This document shows positions 47,563 through 56,589 of a stretch of DNA of 64,000 bases, in pieces. Below the pieces are notes generated by a model that made no database searches, was not told the DNA's origin, and worked only from the letters and a program-made list of their open reading frames with translations. Origin of the DNA: Natroniella sulfidigena (lineage in GTDB: Bacteria; Bacillota; Halanaerobiia; Halobacteroidales; Halobacteroidaceae); contig NZ_JALKBY010000016.1 of NCBI RefSeq assembly GCF_023223645.1, positions 1 to 64,000 on the forward strand. The letters are read 5' to 3'. Both the position numbers and the translations under genes were made by a program. Every line of letters starts with the position of its first letter. Position 1 is the stretch's first letter.

Positions 47563-47593
47563 GAAGCTTATAACTTCACTTCAAGATTAGTTT

Positions 47594-47622
47594 CACTCAA
47601 CCTTAAGCTTAAACTTAACCTC
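47594..47622. repeat. Hexamer family B, single right arm
   Basis: CTCAAC, CTTAAG, CTTAAA, CTTAAC hexamers without a facing left arm, next to the heptamer element at 47470-47562. Confidence 0.45.
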
Positions 47623-47669
47623 TTCTCTATCATTATAACATTAGTCTCTTTAAAATGCAGTGGAAATTA

Positions 47670-48587
47670 TTATTTAATTTGGTTGAGATCATAAGGAGTC
47701 CGTTGATAAACATAATAGTTAAGCCAGTTAGAAAATAATAAATTAGCATGTGATCTCCACTCTACAGTCGGCTTTTGAGTTGGATCATCATCAGGAAAGT
47801 AATTTTTCGGAATTTGAATCTCGAGTCCTTTAGCTAAATCACGCTCATACTCCCCTTTTAAAGTAAGTCGATCATATTCAGAATGGCCGGTTACAAAGAT
47901 CTGTCTTCCATCTTTAGTCGCCACAAGATAAGCTCCCGCCTGCTCCGATTCAGCTAAAATTTCAAGTTCAGATACTTGCTCTATATCCTCTTTTCTTACT
48001 TCAGTATGGCGAGAATGCGGTGCCTTAAATCGATCATCAAACCCTCGTAGAAGCTTAACTTTATCCTTATTTATTTGGTGATCAAAGACACCAAACATCT
48101 TTTGTTCTAACGGATACTTAGGAATTCCAAAGTGATGATAAAGGCCTGCTTGAGCTCCCCAACAGATATGCAAAGTTGAAGTAACATTATTCAACTTCCA
48201 ATCCATTATTTCTTGTAATTCTTCCCAATAATCAACCTCTTCAAAGGGAAGATGTTCAACTGGTGCTCCTGTAATAATCATTCCATCAAACTTCTGCTCT
48301 TTAATCTGATCAAATGTCTTATAAAATGTACTCAAATGCTGCTGAGAAGTATTTTGAGATTTATGGGTTGCTGACTGTAAAAAGACAATATCTACCTGTA
48401 AAGGCGTATTTCCTAACAACCGAAGCAATTGAGTTTCAGTAACCTTTTTTAGTGGCATCAAATTCAAAATTAAGATTTTAAGAGCTCTAATATCCTGACT
48501 ATACGCTCTTGATTCTTTCATTACAAAGATATTTTCTTCTTCTAGAATCTTCGTTGCTGGTAAATTATCCGGAATATTGATTGGCAT
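47670..48587 (-). CDS. metA: Homoserine O-acyltransferase (MetA), probably acetyl-specific
   Basis: MetA activates homoserine for methionine synthesis. The catalytic Cys142 in [14 protein letters not shown], His235 and Glu237 in VTGHSEYD are at the canonical positions of the family. Residue 111 is Glu ([11 protein letters not shown]). Glu at 111 is known to go with acetyl-CoA and Gly with succinyl-CoA, so O-acetylhomoserine is the predicted product. The length is 305 aa. It is monocistronic, under a SAM-I riboswitch that should stop transcription when SAM is plentiful. Confidence 0.94.
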   Translation of the reverse strand: MPINIPDNLPATKILEEENIFVMKESRAYSQDIRALKILILNLMPLKKVTETQLLRLLGNTPLQVDIVFLQSATHKSQNTSQQHLSTFYKTFDQIKEQKFDGMIITGAPVEHLPFEEVDYWEELQEIMDWKLNNVTSTLHICWGAQAGLYHHFGIPKYPLEQKMFGVFDHQINKDKVKLLRGFDDRFKAPHSRHTEVRKEDIEQVSELEILAESEQAGAYLVATKDGRQIFVTGHSEYDRLTLKGEYERDLAKGLEIQIPKNYFPDDDPTQKPTVEWRSHANLLFSNWLNYYVYQRTPYDLNQIK

Positions 48588-48611
48588 GACTACTCACTCC
48601 TCTTTTTATAT

Positions 48612-48645
48612 AAACTAAAAAAACCTCTTCTGTTAAGAAGAGATT
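48612..48645 (-). terminator. Terminator of the SAM-I riboswitch
   Basis: Stem 48622-48630 / 48637-48645 (CTCTTC core) with loop TTAACA is followed by GTTTTTTTAG on the minus strand, 24 bases before the metA start codon. Confidence 0.92.
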
Positions 48646-48658
48646 TATATTAACTCTT

Positions 48659-48763
48659 CTTATCTTCCAATACCTGATAGGTATTGCTGGATTTAGCACC
48701 TTCCTTAATTAAAAAGAGGTTGCCGGGCTTCATTGGGCCAATCCCTCCACCACTCTCGATAAG
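48659..48763 (-). promoter_or_regulatory. SAM-I riboswitch (S-box) upstream of metA
   Basis: The minus strand reads CTTATCGAGAGTGGTGGAGG, GGCCCAATGAAGCCCGGCAA, AGGTGCTAAATCCAGCA and ends GATAAG. The P1 helix is 48659-48664 / 48758-48763. These are the hallmark S-box segments. A terminator follows directly. Confidence 0.97.
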
Positions 48764-48784
48764 ACTATATTTTTAGTTTTAATT

Positions 48785-48813
48785 ATACTAACACATATTA
48801 ATAAAGTTGTCAA
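48785..48813 (-). promoter_or_regulatory. Promoter of metA
   Basis: TTGACA (48808-48813) and TAGTAT (48785-48790), spaced by 17, stand just upstream of the SAM-I aptamer; an overlapping TATAAT is three bases further on. Confidence 0.75.
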
Positions 48814-48878
48814 ACTCCTATCTTTCTCTACAGTGTGCAATACCATAAATTCCAAAAACAAAATTTCTACTTTATCTG

Positions 48879-48908
48879 TTGATCTAGATATTTACTAAAG
48901 TTTATGAT
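48879..48908 (+). promoter_or_regulatory. Candidate promoter of the YibE/F gene
   Basis: TTGATC (48879-48884) and TATGAT (48903-48908) are 18 bases apart on the plus strand, about 110 bases before the start. The rest of the 48764-49015 gap shows nothing else. Confidence 0.45.
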
Positions 48909-49015
48909 AAAATGATTTACGGCCTTGTTTGATTAAACTTATACTAGTCAATTTATTCAAACAATCAACCATTGCTAAAACAAATTTTCCAATCACAGGG
49001 AGGAAGTAATCGACT

Positions 49016-50149
49016 ATGAAAAAAATTATTATATTCTGTTCAGTTCTTTTATTTATAATGATGCCATCATCTATTCTTGCCCAAGAACAAGTCAGTTCTC
49101 AAACGGTACGAGGAAGAATTATTGAAATCGTCCAAGGGCCAACTGAGGAAGAGCAAAGTTATGTAGCTGATGTTCAACAAATTAAAGTTGAAATAACCCA
49201 AGGGGAGTTTAGAGGAGAAAAAGTAACGACCAATCATACTCTATCTGGCAACCCTGCTAGAGACTTTTACTATAATGAAGGAGATCGAGTATTGTTATGG
49301 GTTGAATCACAAGATGGAGCAATTACAAGAAGCTTAGTTCGAGAAGTGATTCGAGATCATTACCTAGGCTATTTAGCCCTCTTTTTCGTCTTCTCTCTTA
49401 TTTTAGTAGGAGGACGACAGGGCTTAAAGACAGTGCTAACCTTAAGTATTACCGGTTTTCTTGTTCTCAAAGTACTTTTACCCCTCATCTTAGAAGGGTA
49501 TCCACCTATTTTGACTACAATTATTATAACTTCTATCATTGTATCTATTAGCTTATTCATTACTAGTGGCTTTACTCGTAAAACATTAGCAGCTATTATC
49601 GGTACAATGGGTGGTGTTGTAGTCGCAGGAGTACTTGCCTGGTGGATGTCTTCTGCAACTAGATTGACTGGATTAAGTGGTGAAGAATCTCAAATGTTGA
49701 TGTATATTCCGCAAGGAACCGACTTTGACTTTAGGGGGCTCTTATTTGCAGGAATGATCATCGGAGCTATGGGGGCTGTACTAGATATAGGAATGTCTAT
49801 AGCCTCTACTATAGATGAGGTCAAACGGGCCAACCCTTCTATCAGTACTAAAGATTTGATTAAATCAGGACTAAATGTGGGAAGAGATATCATGGGTACC
49901 ATGTCCAATACCTTAATCCTAGCCTATACAGGTGCTTCTATGTCATTATTATTAGTCATAATAGCCAATGAAATTCCTTTATCTAGAATTACCAATATGG
50001 ATTCTATAGCAACAGAAATCGTTAGAGTTTTAGCTGGAAGTATCGGCTTAATCTATGCAATACCGATTACAGCTATCACTGCTGGCTTGCTTTATAGACA
50101 AGTAGATTTTTCAACAACAAACAATACTGACCAAACTAATAATCTGTAA
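49016..50149 (+). CDS. YibE/F-family membrane protein
   Basis: An N-terminal signal-like helix is followed by a soluble extracytoplasmic beta domain (about 25-115) with GRIIEIVQGP and YNEGDRVLLWV. About seven or eight membrane segments follow from residue 120 to the end. The YibE/F signature GMIIGAMGAVLDIGMSIAS near residue 240-260 and NTLILAYTGASM are present. The function of the family is unknown; a transport role is usually assumed. The gene is on the plus strand with AGGGAGG before its ATG, alone between minus-strand genes. Confidence 0.88.
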   Translation: MKKIIIFCSVLLFIMMPSSILAQEQVSSQTVRGRIIEIVQGPTEEEQSYVADVQQIKVEITQGEFRGEKVTTNHTLSGNPARDFYYNEGDRVLLWVESQDGAITRSLVREVIRDHYLGYLALFFVFSLILVGGRQGLKTVLTLSITGFLVLKVLLPLILEGYPPILTTIIITSIIVSISLFITSGFTRKTLAAIIGTMGGVVVAGVLAWWMSSATRLTGLSGEESQMLMYIPQGTDFDFRGLLFAGMIIGAMGAVLDIGMSIASTIDEVKRANPSISTKDLIKSGLNVGRDIMGTMSNTLILAYTGASMSLLLVIIANEIPLSRITNMDSIATEIVRVLAGSIGLIYAIPITAITAGLLYRQVDFSTTNNTDQTNNL

Positions 50150-50179
50150 TAAATTTAAAACAAATAATCAACCTAATTT

Positions 50180-50315
50180 TCCTCCTTAAAGTAGAGATAC
50201 AGTCACTAGTAATTAGTAACTAGTGACTAGTGACCAGTTACTAGTAAAAAAAACAACCAATATTAATTATACTTTAAACTTGAATATCTATATGTAAGGC
50301 TAACTTTAAGGAGGA
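50180..50315. repeat. 13-bp inverted repeat enclosing a heptamer family C array
   Basis: Perfect arms TCCTCCTTAAAGT (50180-50192) and its complement (50303-50315) enclose 110 bases. Within them 50201-50246 is a 7-mer array (ACTAGTA, ATTAGTA, ACTAGTG, ACTAGTG, ACCAGTT, ACTAGTA). The right arm is followed by TTTTAT on the plus strand, so it may have been the terminator of the YibE/F gene into whose loop the array expanded. Confidence 0.55.
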
Positions 50316-50331
50316 TTTTATAAAAAGTAAA

Positions 50332-51861
50332 TTAACTAGTGAAAATATCAGTCGAAGATTCTTCAGGAATAGACATAAAGAGGATACCTATATTTTCTCC
50401 TGCATCACTTTTGATTGGTGCATAAGCAGTCTGATGCATTTCACCTAATATATCTGCTCTTCCATAATACTCTTTACCTTCTTCTAATACCATTGTTGTT
50501 ATCTCATCCTTCCCTGAAGTTCCATCCGCTCTGACATTATCTATTCTAAGATTAGTAGCAACACTCATATAACCAGCAAAAATAGTAACTATAGCCCCTG
50601 TTACTTTTCCAATCTGATCAACAAGTTGATAATTTTTATTAATCAAAGTCTCCCCTTTATATAATTTATCTTCTTTTAATGACCAAGAACCTGGTACTTC
50701 TTCTTCTAATATTTCTTTTGCTAATTTAAATTTAGCTTTTAGAGTGGCAGATATCTTGGGCTCTACTAGATCCTGTAACTTCTGAGCCATCACCGTTAAG
50801 TTTTCAGAAGAATCTGATACTTCTTGAGACATCTCTGTTACCTGCTGAGAGGAATCCATGATTTGGTTTGTATTTTCAGCTAGATGCTGACTTGATATAG
50901 CAGTCTGTTCAATCTGATTAGAAGTCTCTTCAATGTAGTTTTTGATCTCTACAAAGACCTCTTCTGCTTCTTCTGCTATTGCCTTCCCCTCTTTAGCTTT
51001 AAGTTCAACTTTCTTAATTGAATCTAAAGCAGCTTTAGATTTATCTTGAGTTTCAGTGATTAATTGTTCAATATTTTCAGTAGCTTGAGCTGTCTCTGTA
51101 GCCAACACCCTAATCTCATCTGCTACAACTGCAAAACCAGCACCATCTGTACTAGAGTTGGCCCTAGCTGCTTCAATAGCTGCATTTAAGGCTAATAGAT
51201 TGGTCTGTTCTGCTATATTATTTATCAGTTCAACAATCTTACCTACCGCTTTTGAATTCTGAGCTAATTGATTAATACTCTCTACTGTATCTTTAACGAG
51301 ATAATTAATTCCTTCTATACTATCTATTGTATCATTAATATTTTCGCTACCAAGTTGAGCCTGAGCAGTTGTCTGTTGAGCAAAACTGCTTACTTCTTGA
51401 ATACTTGCCGAAATTTGTTGAATACTAGCTGACATTTCACCAATAGATTGATCAGTTTCTTCTATAGTCGTATTTCCTGCTTCAGCCGAAGCAGATAGCT
51501 CTTCACTATATGAAGATAAATCTTTGATCTCACTTAATAATTTGGTTAAGAGCTCTTTTTGTTCTCGAACAATCCAATTAATATTCTTAGCCAACTCTCC
51601 TAATTGATCTTTTCTATCCTCCTCTAATTCTACTGTCAAATCACCCGTTGCTACCCTTTGAATTCCTCTTTCTATTCTGTTTAACCTTCTAAATAAAAAT
51701 CTGTTCAAATAAATAGCTAATCCTAACAACGAGGTAATTAGTCCTAAATTTAAAGCCACTAACTTTATATTATCTATCAGTAATACATTAAACATCCCCA
51801 ATAACATAGCAATTGTAATAATCAAATTCACCTTACTCTTTAAAGAAAGAGAATCTTTCAT
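50332..51861 (-). CDS. Methyl-accepting chemotaxis protein with C-terminal Cache-like domain
   Basis: Two close N-terminal membrane helices (about 10-29 and 33-53) leave almost no external loop. A HAMP domain (about 54-106) and a receptor signalling coiled coil (about 110-366) follow. The hairpin tip is near LLALNAAIEAARANSSTDGA at 222-241. Unusually, residues ~375-500 form a Cache-like sensor (GSWSLKEDKLYKGETLI, IVTIFAGYMSVATNL, YAPIKSDAGENIGILFMSI). This segment is normally outside the cell and N-terminal; here it must be cytoplasmic. It is monocistronic, with no che genes nearby. The ligand is unknown. Confidence 0.9.
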   Translation of the reverse strand: MKDSLSLKSKVNLIITIAMLLGMFNVLLIDNIKLVALNLGLITSLLGLAIYLNRFLFRRLNRIERGIQRVATGDLTVELEEDRKDQLGELAKNINWIVREQKELLTKLLSEIKDLSSYSEELSASAEAGNTTIEETDQSIGEMSASIQQISASIQEVSSFAQQTTAQAQLGSENINDTIDSIEGINYLVKDTVESINQLAQNSKAVGKIVELINNIAEQTNLLALNAAIEAARANSSTDGAGFAVVADEIRVLATETAQATENIEQLITETQDKSKAALDSIKKVELKAKEGKAIAEEAEEVFVEIKNYIEETSNQIEQTAISSQHLAENTNQIMDSSQQVTEMSQEVSDSSENLTVMAQKLQDLVEPKISATLKAKFKLAKEILEEEVPGSWSLKEDKLYKGETLINKNYQLVDQIGKVTGAIVTIFAGYMSVATNLRIDNVRADGTSGKDEITTMVLEEGKEYYGRADILGEMHQTAYAPIKSDAGENIGILFMSIPEESSTDIFTS

Positions 51862-51937
51862 TATTTTTAATAACCTCCCATAAAAACTATAAAGATATAA
51901 TATTATCTTCTATCCAATTACCCTCACTTAAGTATAA

Positions 51938-51977
51938 ATAACTCTACAGCATTAAATATTTAATGCCGTAGAGTTAT
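51938..51977 (-). terminator. Hairpin downstream of the first 5'-nucleotidase region boundary
   Basis: A long stem (51938-51956 with 51959-51977, one mismatch; ATAACTCTAC at the base) lies between the receptor start and the nucleotidase stop at 52032. On the minus strand it follows the nucleotidase gene and leads into ATTTATACTT, so it is a weak terminator of that gene. Confidence 0.6.
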
Positions 51978-52031
51978 GTGTAATCGTACTTTTCCTAGTG
52001 ACTTTGATAGTCAGCTCTTAATTGTTGTTCT

Positions 52032-53966
52032 TTAGCTCCACAATCCACTCCAAAATGCTCTGATTCTATCCCATAAGCTAGTAGTTTCTTCTTGTTCTAC
52101 ACTTAAATCATACTCATATAGGCCCCAATCATCTTCTTCACCTACATAATCAATATAAGCTGCTTCACTATTAGTCATATGCTCTGTAGCATTTGGATAA
52201 GATCTGAATACTACTCTTCCCTCAGTCTCTACAGGTGCAATTGACCAGTAATCTGTTACTTCTGGATCAGCTCCACCAGTCTCTTGAATATAATCAATAA
52301 TTACTTCTCGATTTTCTTCAGTCCCTTGATAAACAACTTCAGCATCATTTAAGTGGTCTCCACCACCTGAAGCCCGATAATTATTTGTAACTGCTAAAAA
52401 CTCCATGTCTGCAGTTAATGGTTCTCCTTCATAAGTTGCATCTACAATTCGCTCTCCTATAGGCTGTGTTACATCAATTTCATATTCAATTCCTGCAATC
52501 TGATCAAAATTGAAACCTCTAAATCCATAATCTAATAATACTTGATCTTCAGTTTCTGATGGATCAATTTGATTAAAGTTTTCTGCTGATCTCTCTAACC
52601 AATCTATTACCTCTTCTCCATCTACTTTCACAACTTGTAAAGTATTATCGTAAATATAGATCTCTGCAACATCTCTAACTGCTATTCCACCTTCAGATAC
52701 ATCTGTGAAATAGTCTGCTCCATGACGTCCAGCTTTAAATGGAGCTGCTGCTGAAAGAACTGGTAAATCAGAGTACTCAGTCTCTTCAAAGTAGTTGTCA
52801 GCAAACCATAATTGAGCATCATTAACTAACTGAACTACTTTATTATCCTTAACTCTTGAGAAGAAAGTATTTAAGTTAGCAAAAGTTTCTCCAACATCTG
52901 TATTTACATAGTCAACTGTTGCTTCATGCTTTTCTTGTACAGATTCAGTAATCTCTTGCTCTAACTTTACATCTCCATCAACAGCTGTTACTTCAGACTG
53001 GCTATCTACAATTTGCCATCCATTACTATCATTAGTTAGACTTAAGTTAATAGCTCCTAAGTGGCTACCCCATGCTCCTGGCATTACTGCAGGCACACCA
53101 TTAATCGTTCCTTGCTCAATATCAACTCCATCAATACCTTCATAATCATTGCTTGGGAATCTTCTATGCTCATGCCCTAATAACATTGCATCAATACCTT
53201 CAACTTGGCTTAAATGATAAGCAGCATTCTCACTAGCTCCTTCACTTTCATCGATTCCTGTATGAGCAACAGCAAGAATAATATCTGCTCCCTCTGCTTT
53301 CATTTCTGGTACAAATTTTTCAGCTGTTTCTACTATCTCTCTTGCTTCTACCTCTCCTTCTAAATGAAGCTTATCCCACACCATAATTTGTGGTGGCACA
53401 AAACCAATTACTCCAACATTGATCTCTTCACCATCAACTTCACGCTCTAAAATCTTATAAGGTGTAAAGTAGTTTTCATCTGTTCCAGCTTCATAAACGT
53501 TAGCATTAACCAATGGAAATTCAGCATCACTATAAGCACGTTCTAAGAATTCTAATCCAAAGTTGAATTCATGGTTACCTGTTATTGCAGCATCATAACC
53601 AATCATATTCATAGAATCAATTGTTGCATGTACTTCACCATCTTGAATTGGGTCTACTACAGCCTCTATATTTCCTAATAAACTCCCTTGGATTAAATCT
53701 CCTGTATCGAACAATAGAGTATTATCATTGTTGGCCCTCATTTGATCGATTAATGTTGCTGTCTTTACTAATCCATAGCTATCAACTTCATTATCATTTA
53801 GATAATCATGAGGCATAATATAGGAATGAATATCCGTAGTACTCATAATCGTCAATTCATGAAGTTCACCTTCTTGGGCACTAACCTCTGGTAATACAGC
53901 CATAGAAAAAGCCAACATAAACGCTAGAGTAAGAATACCTATTTTACTAATTATTTTTGCTTTCAT
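52032..53966 (-). CDS. Secreted 5'-nucleotidase / cyclic phosphodiesterase (Sec-exported)
   Basis: The metallophosphatase hydrolyses extracellular nucleotides. A Sec signal peptide (hydrophobic core TLAFMLAFSMAVLP, cleavage after VSA near residue 30) precedes the catalytic domain. That domain carries TTDIHSYI, DTGDLIQGS, GNHEFNFG and GHEHRRFP. The C-terminal nucleotidase domain has TNNYRASGGGDH for nucleotide binding. The last residues (LWDRIRAFWSGLWS) are an aromatic amphipathic tail, perhaps for surface contact. The second of two adjacent ATGs (53966) is better spaced from GAGGAGG. It is a paralogue of the Tat-exported gene at 54640. Confidence 0.92.
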   Translation of the reverse strand: MKAKIISKIGILTLAFMLAFSMAVLPEVSAQEGELHELTIMSTTDIHSYIMPHDYLNDNEVDSYGLVKTATLIDQMRANNDNTLLFDTGDLIQGSLLGNIEAVVDPIQDGEVHATIDSMNMIGYDAAITGNHEFNFGLEFLERAYSDAEFPLVNANVYEAGTDENYFTPYKILEREVDGEEINVGVIGFVPPQIMVWDKLHLEGEVEAREIVETAEKFVPEMKAEGADIILAVAHTGIDESEGASENAAYHLSQVEGIDAMLLGHEHRRFPSNDYEGIDGVDIEQGTINGVPAVMPGAWGSHLGAINLSLTNDSNGWQIVDSQSEVTAVDGDVKLEQEITESVQEKHEATVDYVNTDVGETFANLNTFFSRVKDNKVVQLVNDAQLWFADNYFEETEYSDLPVLSAAAPFKAGRHGADYFTDVSEGGIAVRDVAEIYIYDNTLQVVKVDGEEVIDWLERSAENFNQIDPSETEDQVLLDYGFRGFNFDQIAGIEYEIDVTQPIGERIVDATYEGEPLTADMEFLAVTNNYRASGGGDHLNDAEVVYQGTEENREVIIDYIQETGGADPEVTDYWSIAPVETEGRVVFRSYPNATEHMTNSEAAYIDYVGEEDDWGLYEYDLSVEQEETTSLWDRIRAFWSGLWS

Positions 53967-54018
53967 CATCTTCCTCCTCTTTAATTTTAAAATAGTTTGA
54001 TAGTAGCATTTGTTTCCA

Positions 54019-54032
54019 GTTAGACGTCTAAC
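54019..54032. promoter_or_regulatory. 14-bp palindrome upstream of the Sec nucleotidase (candidate operator)
   Basis: GTTAGACGTCTAAC is a perfect palindrome about 55 bases upstream of the start codon. GACGTCTTAC, nine of ten bases alike, occurs at the deoC-side promoter (60172-60181). A shared nucleoside-related repressor is a possibility. Confidence 0.45.
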
Positions 54033-54237
54033 GACTACCTCTAAAAAAATAAAACCATATCAATAATAAGCTCATATGTCCCTTATGTTCTTATACTTAT
54101 TAATCTTTATCCTAAACAAATTTTATCATACTTTTTTAATATCTACAAGTAGTTTTCAGAAGTTTTTTATAATATAAACTACTCTACACTCTATTAATCA
54201 AAATCAAACGTAGGGTAATTCATAGTCAGTATATTCT

Positions 54238-54402
54238 TTATTCCTCTTCGCCTTCTATCTTCTCCACTTCCTGAGCTGCTGTTTTGAATTCCTTGATTCC
54301 TTTTCCTACAGCTTCACCTATCTCTGGTAATTTACTAGGGCCAAAGATCACAAGTGCAATCACTAAAATCAAAATCAACTCCGGTGCTCCTAATCCAAAC
54401 AT
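54238..54402 (-). CDS. tatA: Twin-arginine translocase subunit TatA
   Basis: The 54-aa protein [20 protein letters not shown]... has the TatA form: the N-terminal membrane helix with GAPELILI, the hinge [17 protein letters not shown], an amphipathic helix, and an acidic tail (EEE). TatA forms the pore of the Tat export system for folded proteins. GGAGGAG stands before ATG. It lies between two 5'-nucleotidases, directly downstream of one with an RR signal. No tatC is in the window. Confidence 0.92.
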   Translation of the reverse strand: MFGLGAPELILILVIALVIFGPSKLPEIGEAVGKGIKEFKTAAQEVEKIEGEEE

Positions 54403-54495
54403 ATTTCTCCTCCTTTCTTATTTAGTGCTCTCAACTAAATTTAATCCTATCACTACAGTACTTCGCAGATAACTAAGTTTCTCTGCACTCCCGTC

Positions 54496-54632
54496 TTAGT
54501 GTACAATTTACAATGTCAGTTGACAATTAAATTCAAAACCACACAATCAAAATACTAAAAAATCAATGTCTAGGGACTAAAAACTGACTGCCTCTTTGGA
54601 TTTCTAACAGTTTCTTTTAGCTGAGAATACTC
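54496..54632. repeat. Family D repeat between the Tat nucleotidase and tatA
   Basis: It begins with GTGTACA, ATTTACA, ATGTCA-type heptamers and AATTCAAAACCA, and ends TTTCTTTTAGCTGAGAATAC, which matches 43748-43768 closely. The middle is less alike. Confidence 0.5.
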
Positions 54633-54639
54633 TTATTAT

Positions 54640-56589
54640 TTATAAATTTGCTAAGTCTATCTTATAAACTCCCATTCCATTCTCATCTATTTCTAATTGT
54701 TCTACCTTTCCTTTAAGGCTATCTACAATTTCCTTTTCAGCTTCTGGATGCGAACGGAAGGTTACTGTTCCAGCAGTCTCAACCGGCTTAATCCTCCAGT
54801 TGTTCGTTGGTTCAGGGCTAATTGGTTCATTTTCTTCAATATATTGGACTATCATTTCTCGATTCACCTCACCTGCTGGAGCATAAACTGGGTCAACTTG
54901 AGGAACATGTCCTCCTCCACCACCTGCACGATAATCATTAGTAACTACTAAAAATTCTTGGTCTGTAGTTAAAGGTGATCCTTCATAAGTAACATTGACA
55001 ATTCTTTCTCCCACAGGTTGAGTAACATCAATTTCATATTCAATTCCATCAATTACATCATAGTTAAAGGCAGAGAATTCACCATTTAGTAACTCTTGTG
55101 TCGCAGTAAAGTTCGGATCGATTTGATTAAAGTTCTCAGCACTTTTCTCCAACCATTCAATCACTTCTTCTCCATTCAACTTCATAACCCTAATTTGATT
55201 ATCATAGATATAAATATCCGTTACATCACCAATCGTTACATTACCAGCAAACACTTCAGTAAAGTACTCTGCATCCTGACGTCCAGCTTGGAAAGGAGCA
55301 GCTGCTGATAAGATCGGTAAATTAGAGTACTCTCCATTAGCAAAGGTTCTTTCTGCCCACCAGATTTGAGCATCATTGACAATTTGAGTTACTGGTGAAT
55401 CTGCAACTCGAGAGAAGTAGGATGTAATACCAATCTCAGTTGCTCCAATTGGAGTTCTTACGTATTCAATAGTCTTTTGATGAACATCTTGAGCCATCTC
55501 TTCAATCTCAGGATGCGAAGCAACACTTTCGTCAATCTTTCTTAATCGAACCTTAGCATCTTTTACTTCCCAATCTCCATTATTATTAACTAAATCTAAA
55601 TCGATAGCACCTAAAGCACCACCCCAGGAGCCAGCCATTATCGTTGGTACACCATGAATAATTCCTAATTCATTATCTAACTTCTCTATTCCATCATAAT
55701 CACCTGGCATATAATTATGATCATGGCCTAAGATCATAGCATCAATTCCATCAACTTGGGCCAAATAAAGAGCAGCATCTTCTCGAGCATCATCAGAATC
55801 CTTTGGAGCATCCTCTATACCTGTATGGGCCAACGCAATTACAATATCAGATTTCTCTTTAACTTCTGGTACATACTTTTCTGCTTGCTCTACAATATCC
55901 TTTATTTCTAACTTCCCTTCAACATGATCTCTACCCCATAGCATAGTTTGAGGTGGCAAGAAACCAATAATTCCCACTTTAAGAACTTCACCATCAACTT
56001 CTTGTTCAATAATTGTATATGGTTCTACATAAAACTCATCAGGATTATCAGCTAATTTAATATTAGCAGCCAACCAAGGAAAATCAGAACCATCTCTAGC
56101 TAATTCAAAGAAATCCATTCCATAATCTTGTAGTTCATGATTACCCATAGTTATTGCTTCATACCCCATATGGTTCAATACCTCAACAATTGTTTGAGTT
56201 TCTCCCTCTTCTAGAGGTTCAACTTGATATTCATAATTACCAATTAAGCTCCCTTGAATCGTATCTCCAGCCGAAAGAAGCATTGTATTATCTTGTTCTT
56301 TTCTTTCCTCTTCAATTAAGGTAAATACCTTAGAAAGACCAATTGTTTCATTAGGTGCATCAGCCATATAATCATAAGGTAGAATATACTGATGTTCATC
56401 AGTTGTAGTTAATAAAGTTAATTGATGTTCACTCTTTACTGGGCCAGATGACATAGCATTAGCAGTATTACTACTTAAATTAAATCCAAGCCCAGTAATA
56501 AATGTCCCTGCCAATACTTGACCTGTTCCAACTAAAAAGTCCCTTCGAGATAACCTCTTTTCCCCTTTTTTCTTATCTTTTTTAGACAT
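54640..56589 (-). CDS. Tat-exported 5'-nucleotidase family protein
   Basis: The N-terminus has a Tat signal: a basic start, SRRDFL with Arg15-Arg16, a hydrophobic stretch, and a likely cleavage after TANA near residue 45. The metallophosphatase motifs are TTDEHQYILPYDY, SAGDTIQGS, GNHELQDYG and GHDHNYMPG, and the C-terminal TNDYRAGGGGGHV binds nucleotide. It is the same length as and clearly homologous to the Sec-exported gene at 52032. Use of Tat suggests it folds or takes metal in the cytoplasm first. AAGGAGG precedes ATG. tatA follows 240 bases downstream. Confidence 0.93.
   Translation of the reverse strand: MSKKDKKKGEKRLSRRDFLVGTGQVLAGTFITGLGFNLSSNTANAMSSGPVKSEHQLTLLTTTDEHQYILPYDYMADAPNETIGLSKVFTLIEEERKEQDNTMLLSAGDTIQGSLIGNYEYQVEPLEEGETQTIVEVLNHMGYEAITMGNHELQDYGMDFFELARDGSDFPWLAANIKLADNPDEFYVEPYTIIEQEVDGEVLKVGIIGFLPPQTMLWGRDHVEGKLEIKDIVEQAEKYVPEVKEKSDIVIALAHTGIEDAPKDSDDAREDAALYLAQVDGIDAMILGHDHNYMPGDYDGIEKLDNELGIIHGVPTIMAGSWGGALGAIDLDLVNNNGDWEVKDAKVRLRKIDESVASHPEIEEMAQDVHQKTIEYVRTPIGATEIGITSYFSRVADSPVTQIVNDAQIWWAERTFANGEYSNLPILSAAAPFQAGRQDAEYFTEVFAGNVTIGDVTDIYIYDNQIRVMKLNGEEVIEWLEKSAENFNQIDPNFTATQELLNGEFSAFNYDVIDGIEYEIDVTQPVGERIVNVTYEGSPLTTDQEFLVVTNDYRAGGGGGHVPQVDPVYAPAGEVNREMIVQYIEENEPISPEPTNNWRIKPVETAGTVTFRSHPEAEKEIVDSLKGKVEQLEIDENGMGVYKIDLANL

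Noticed and set aside
48612-48763. T-box leader for metA
   Set aside because: The conserved T-box sequence is absent, while all S-box segments are present.
54284-54472. Plus-strand 62-codon open frame over tatA
   Set aside because: The minus strand encodes a clear TatA with a good ribosome site; the plus frame has none.
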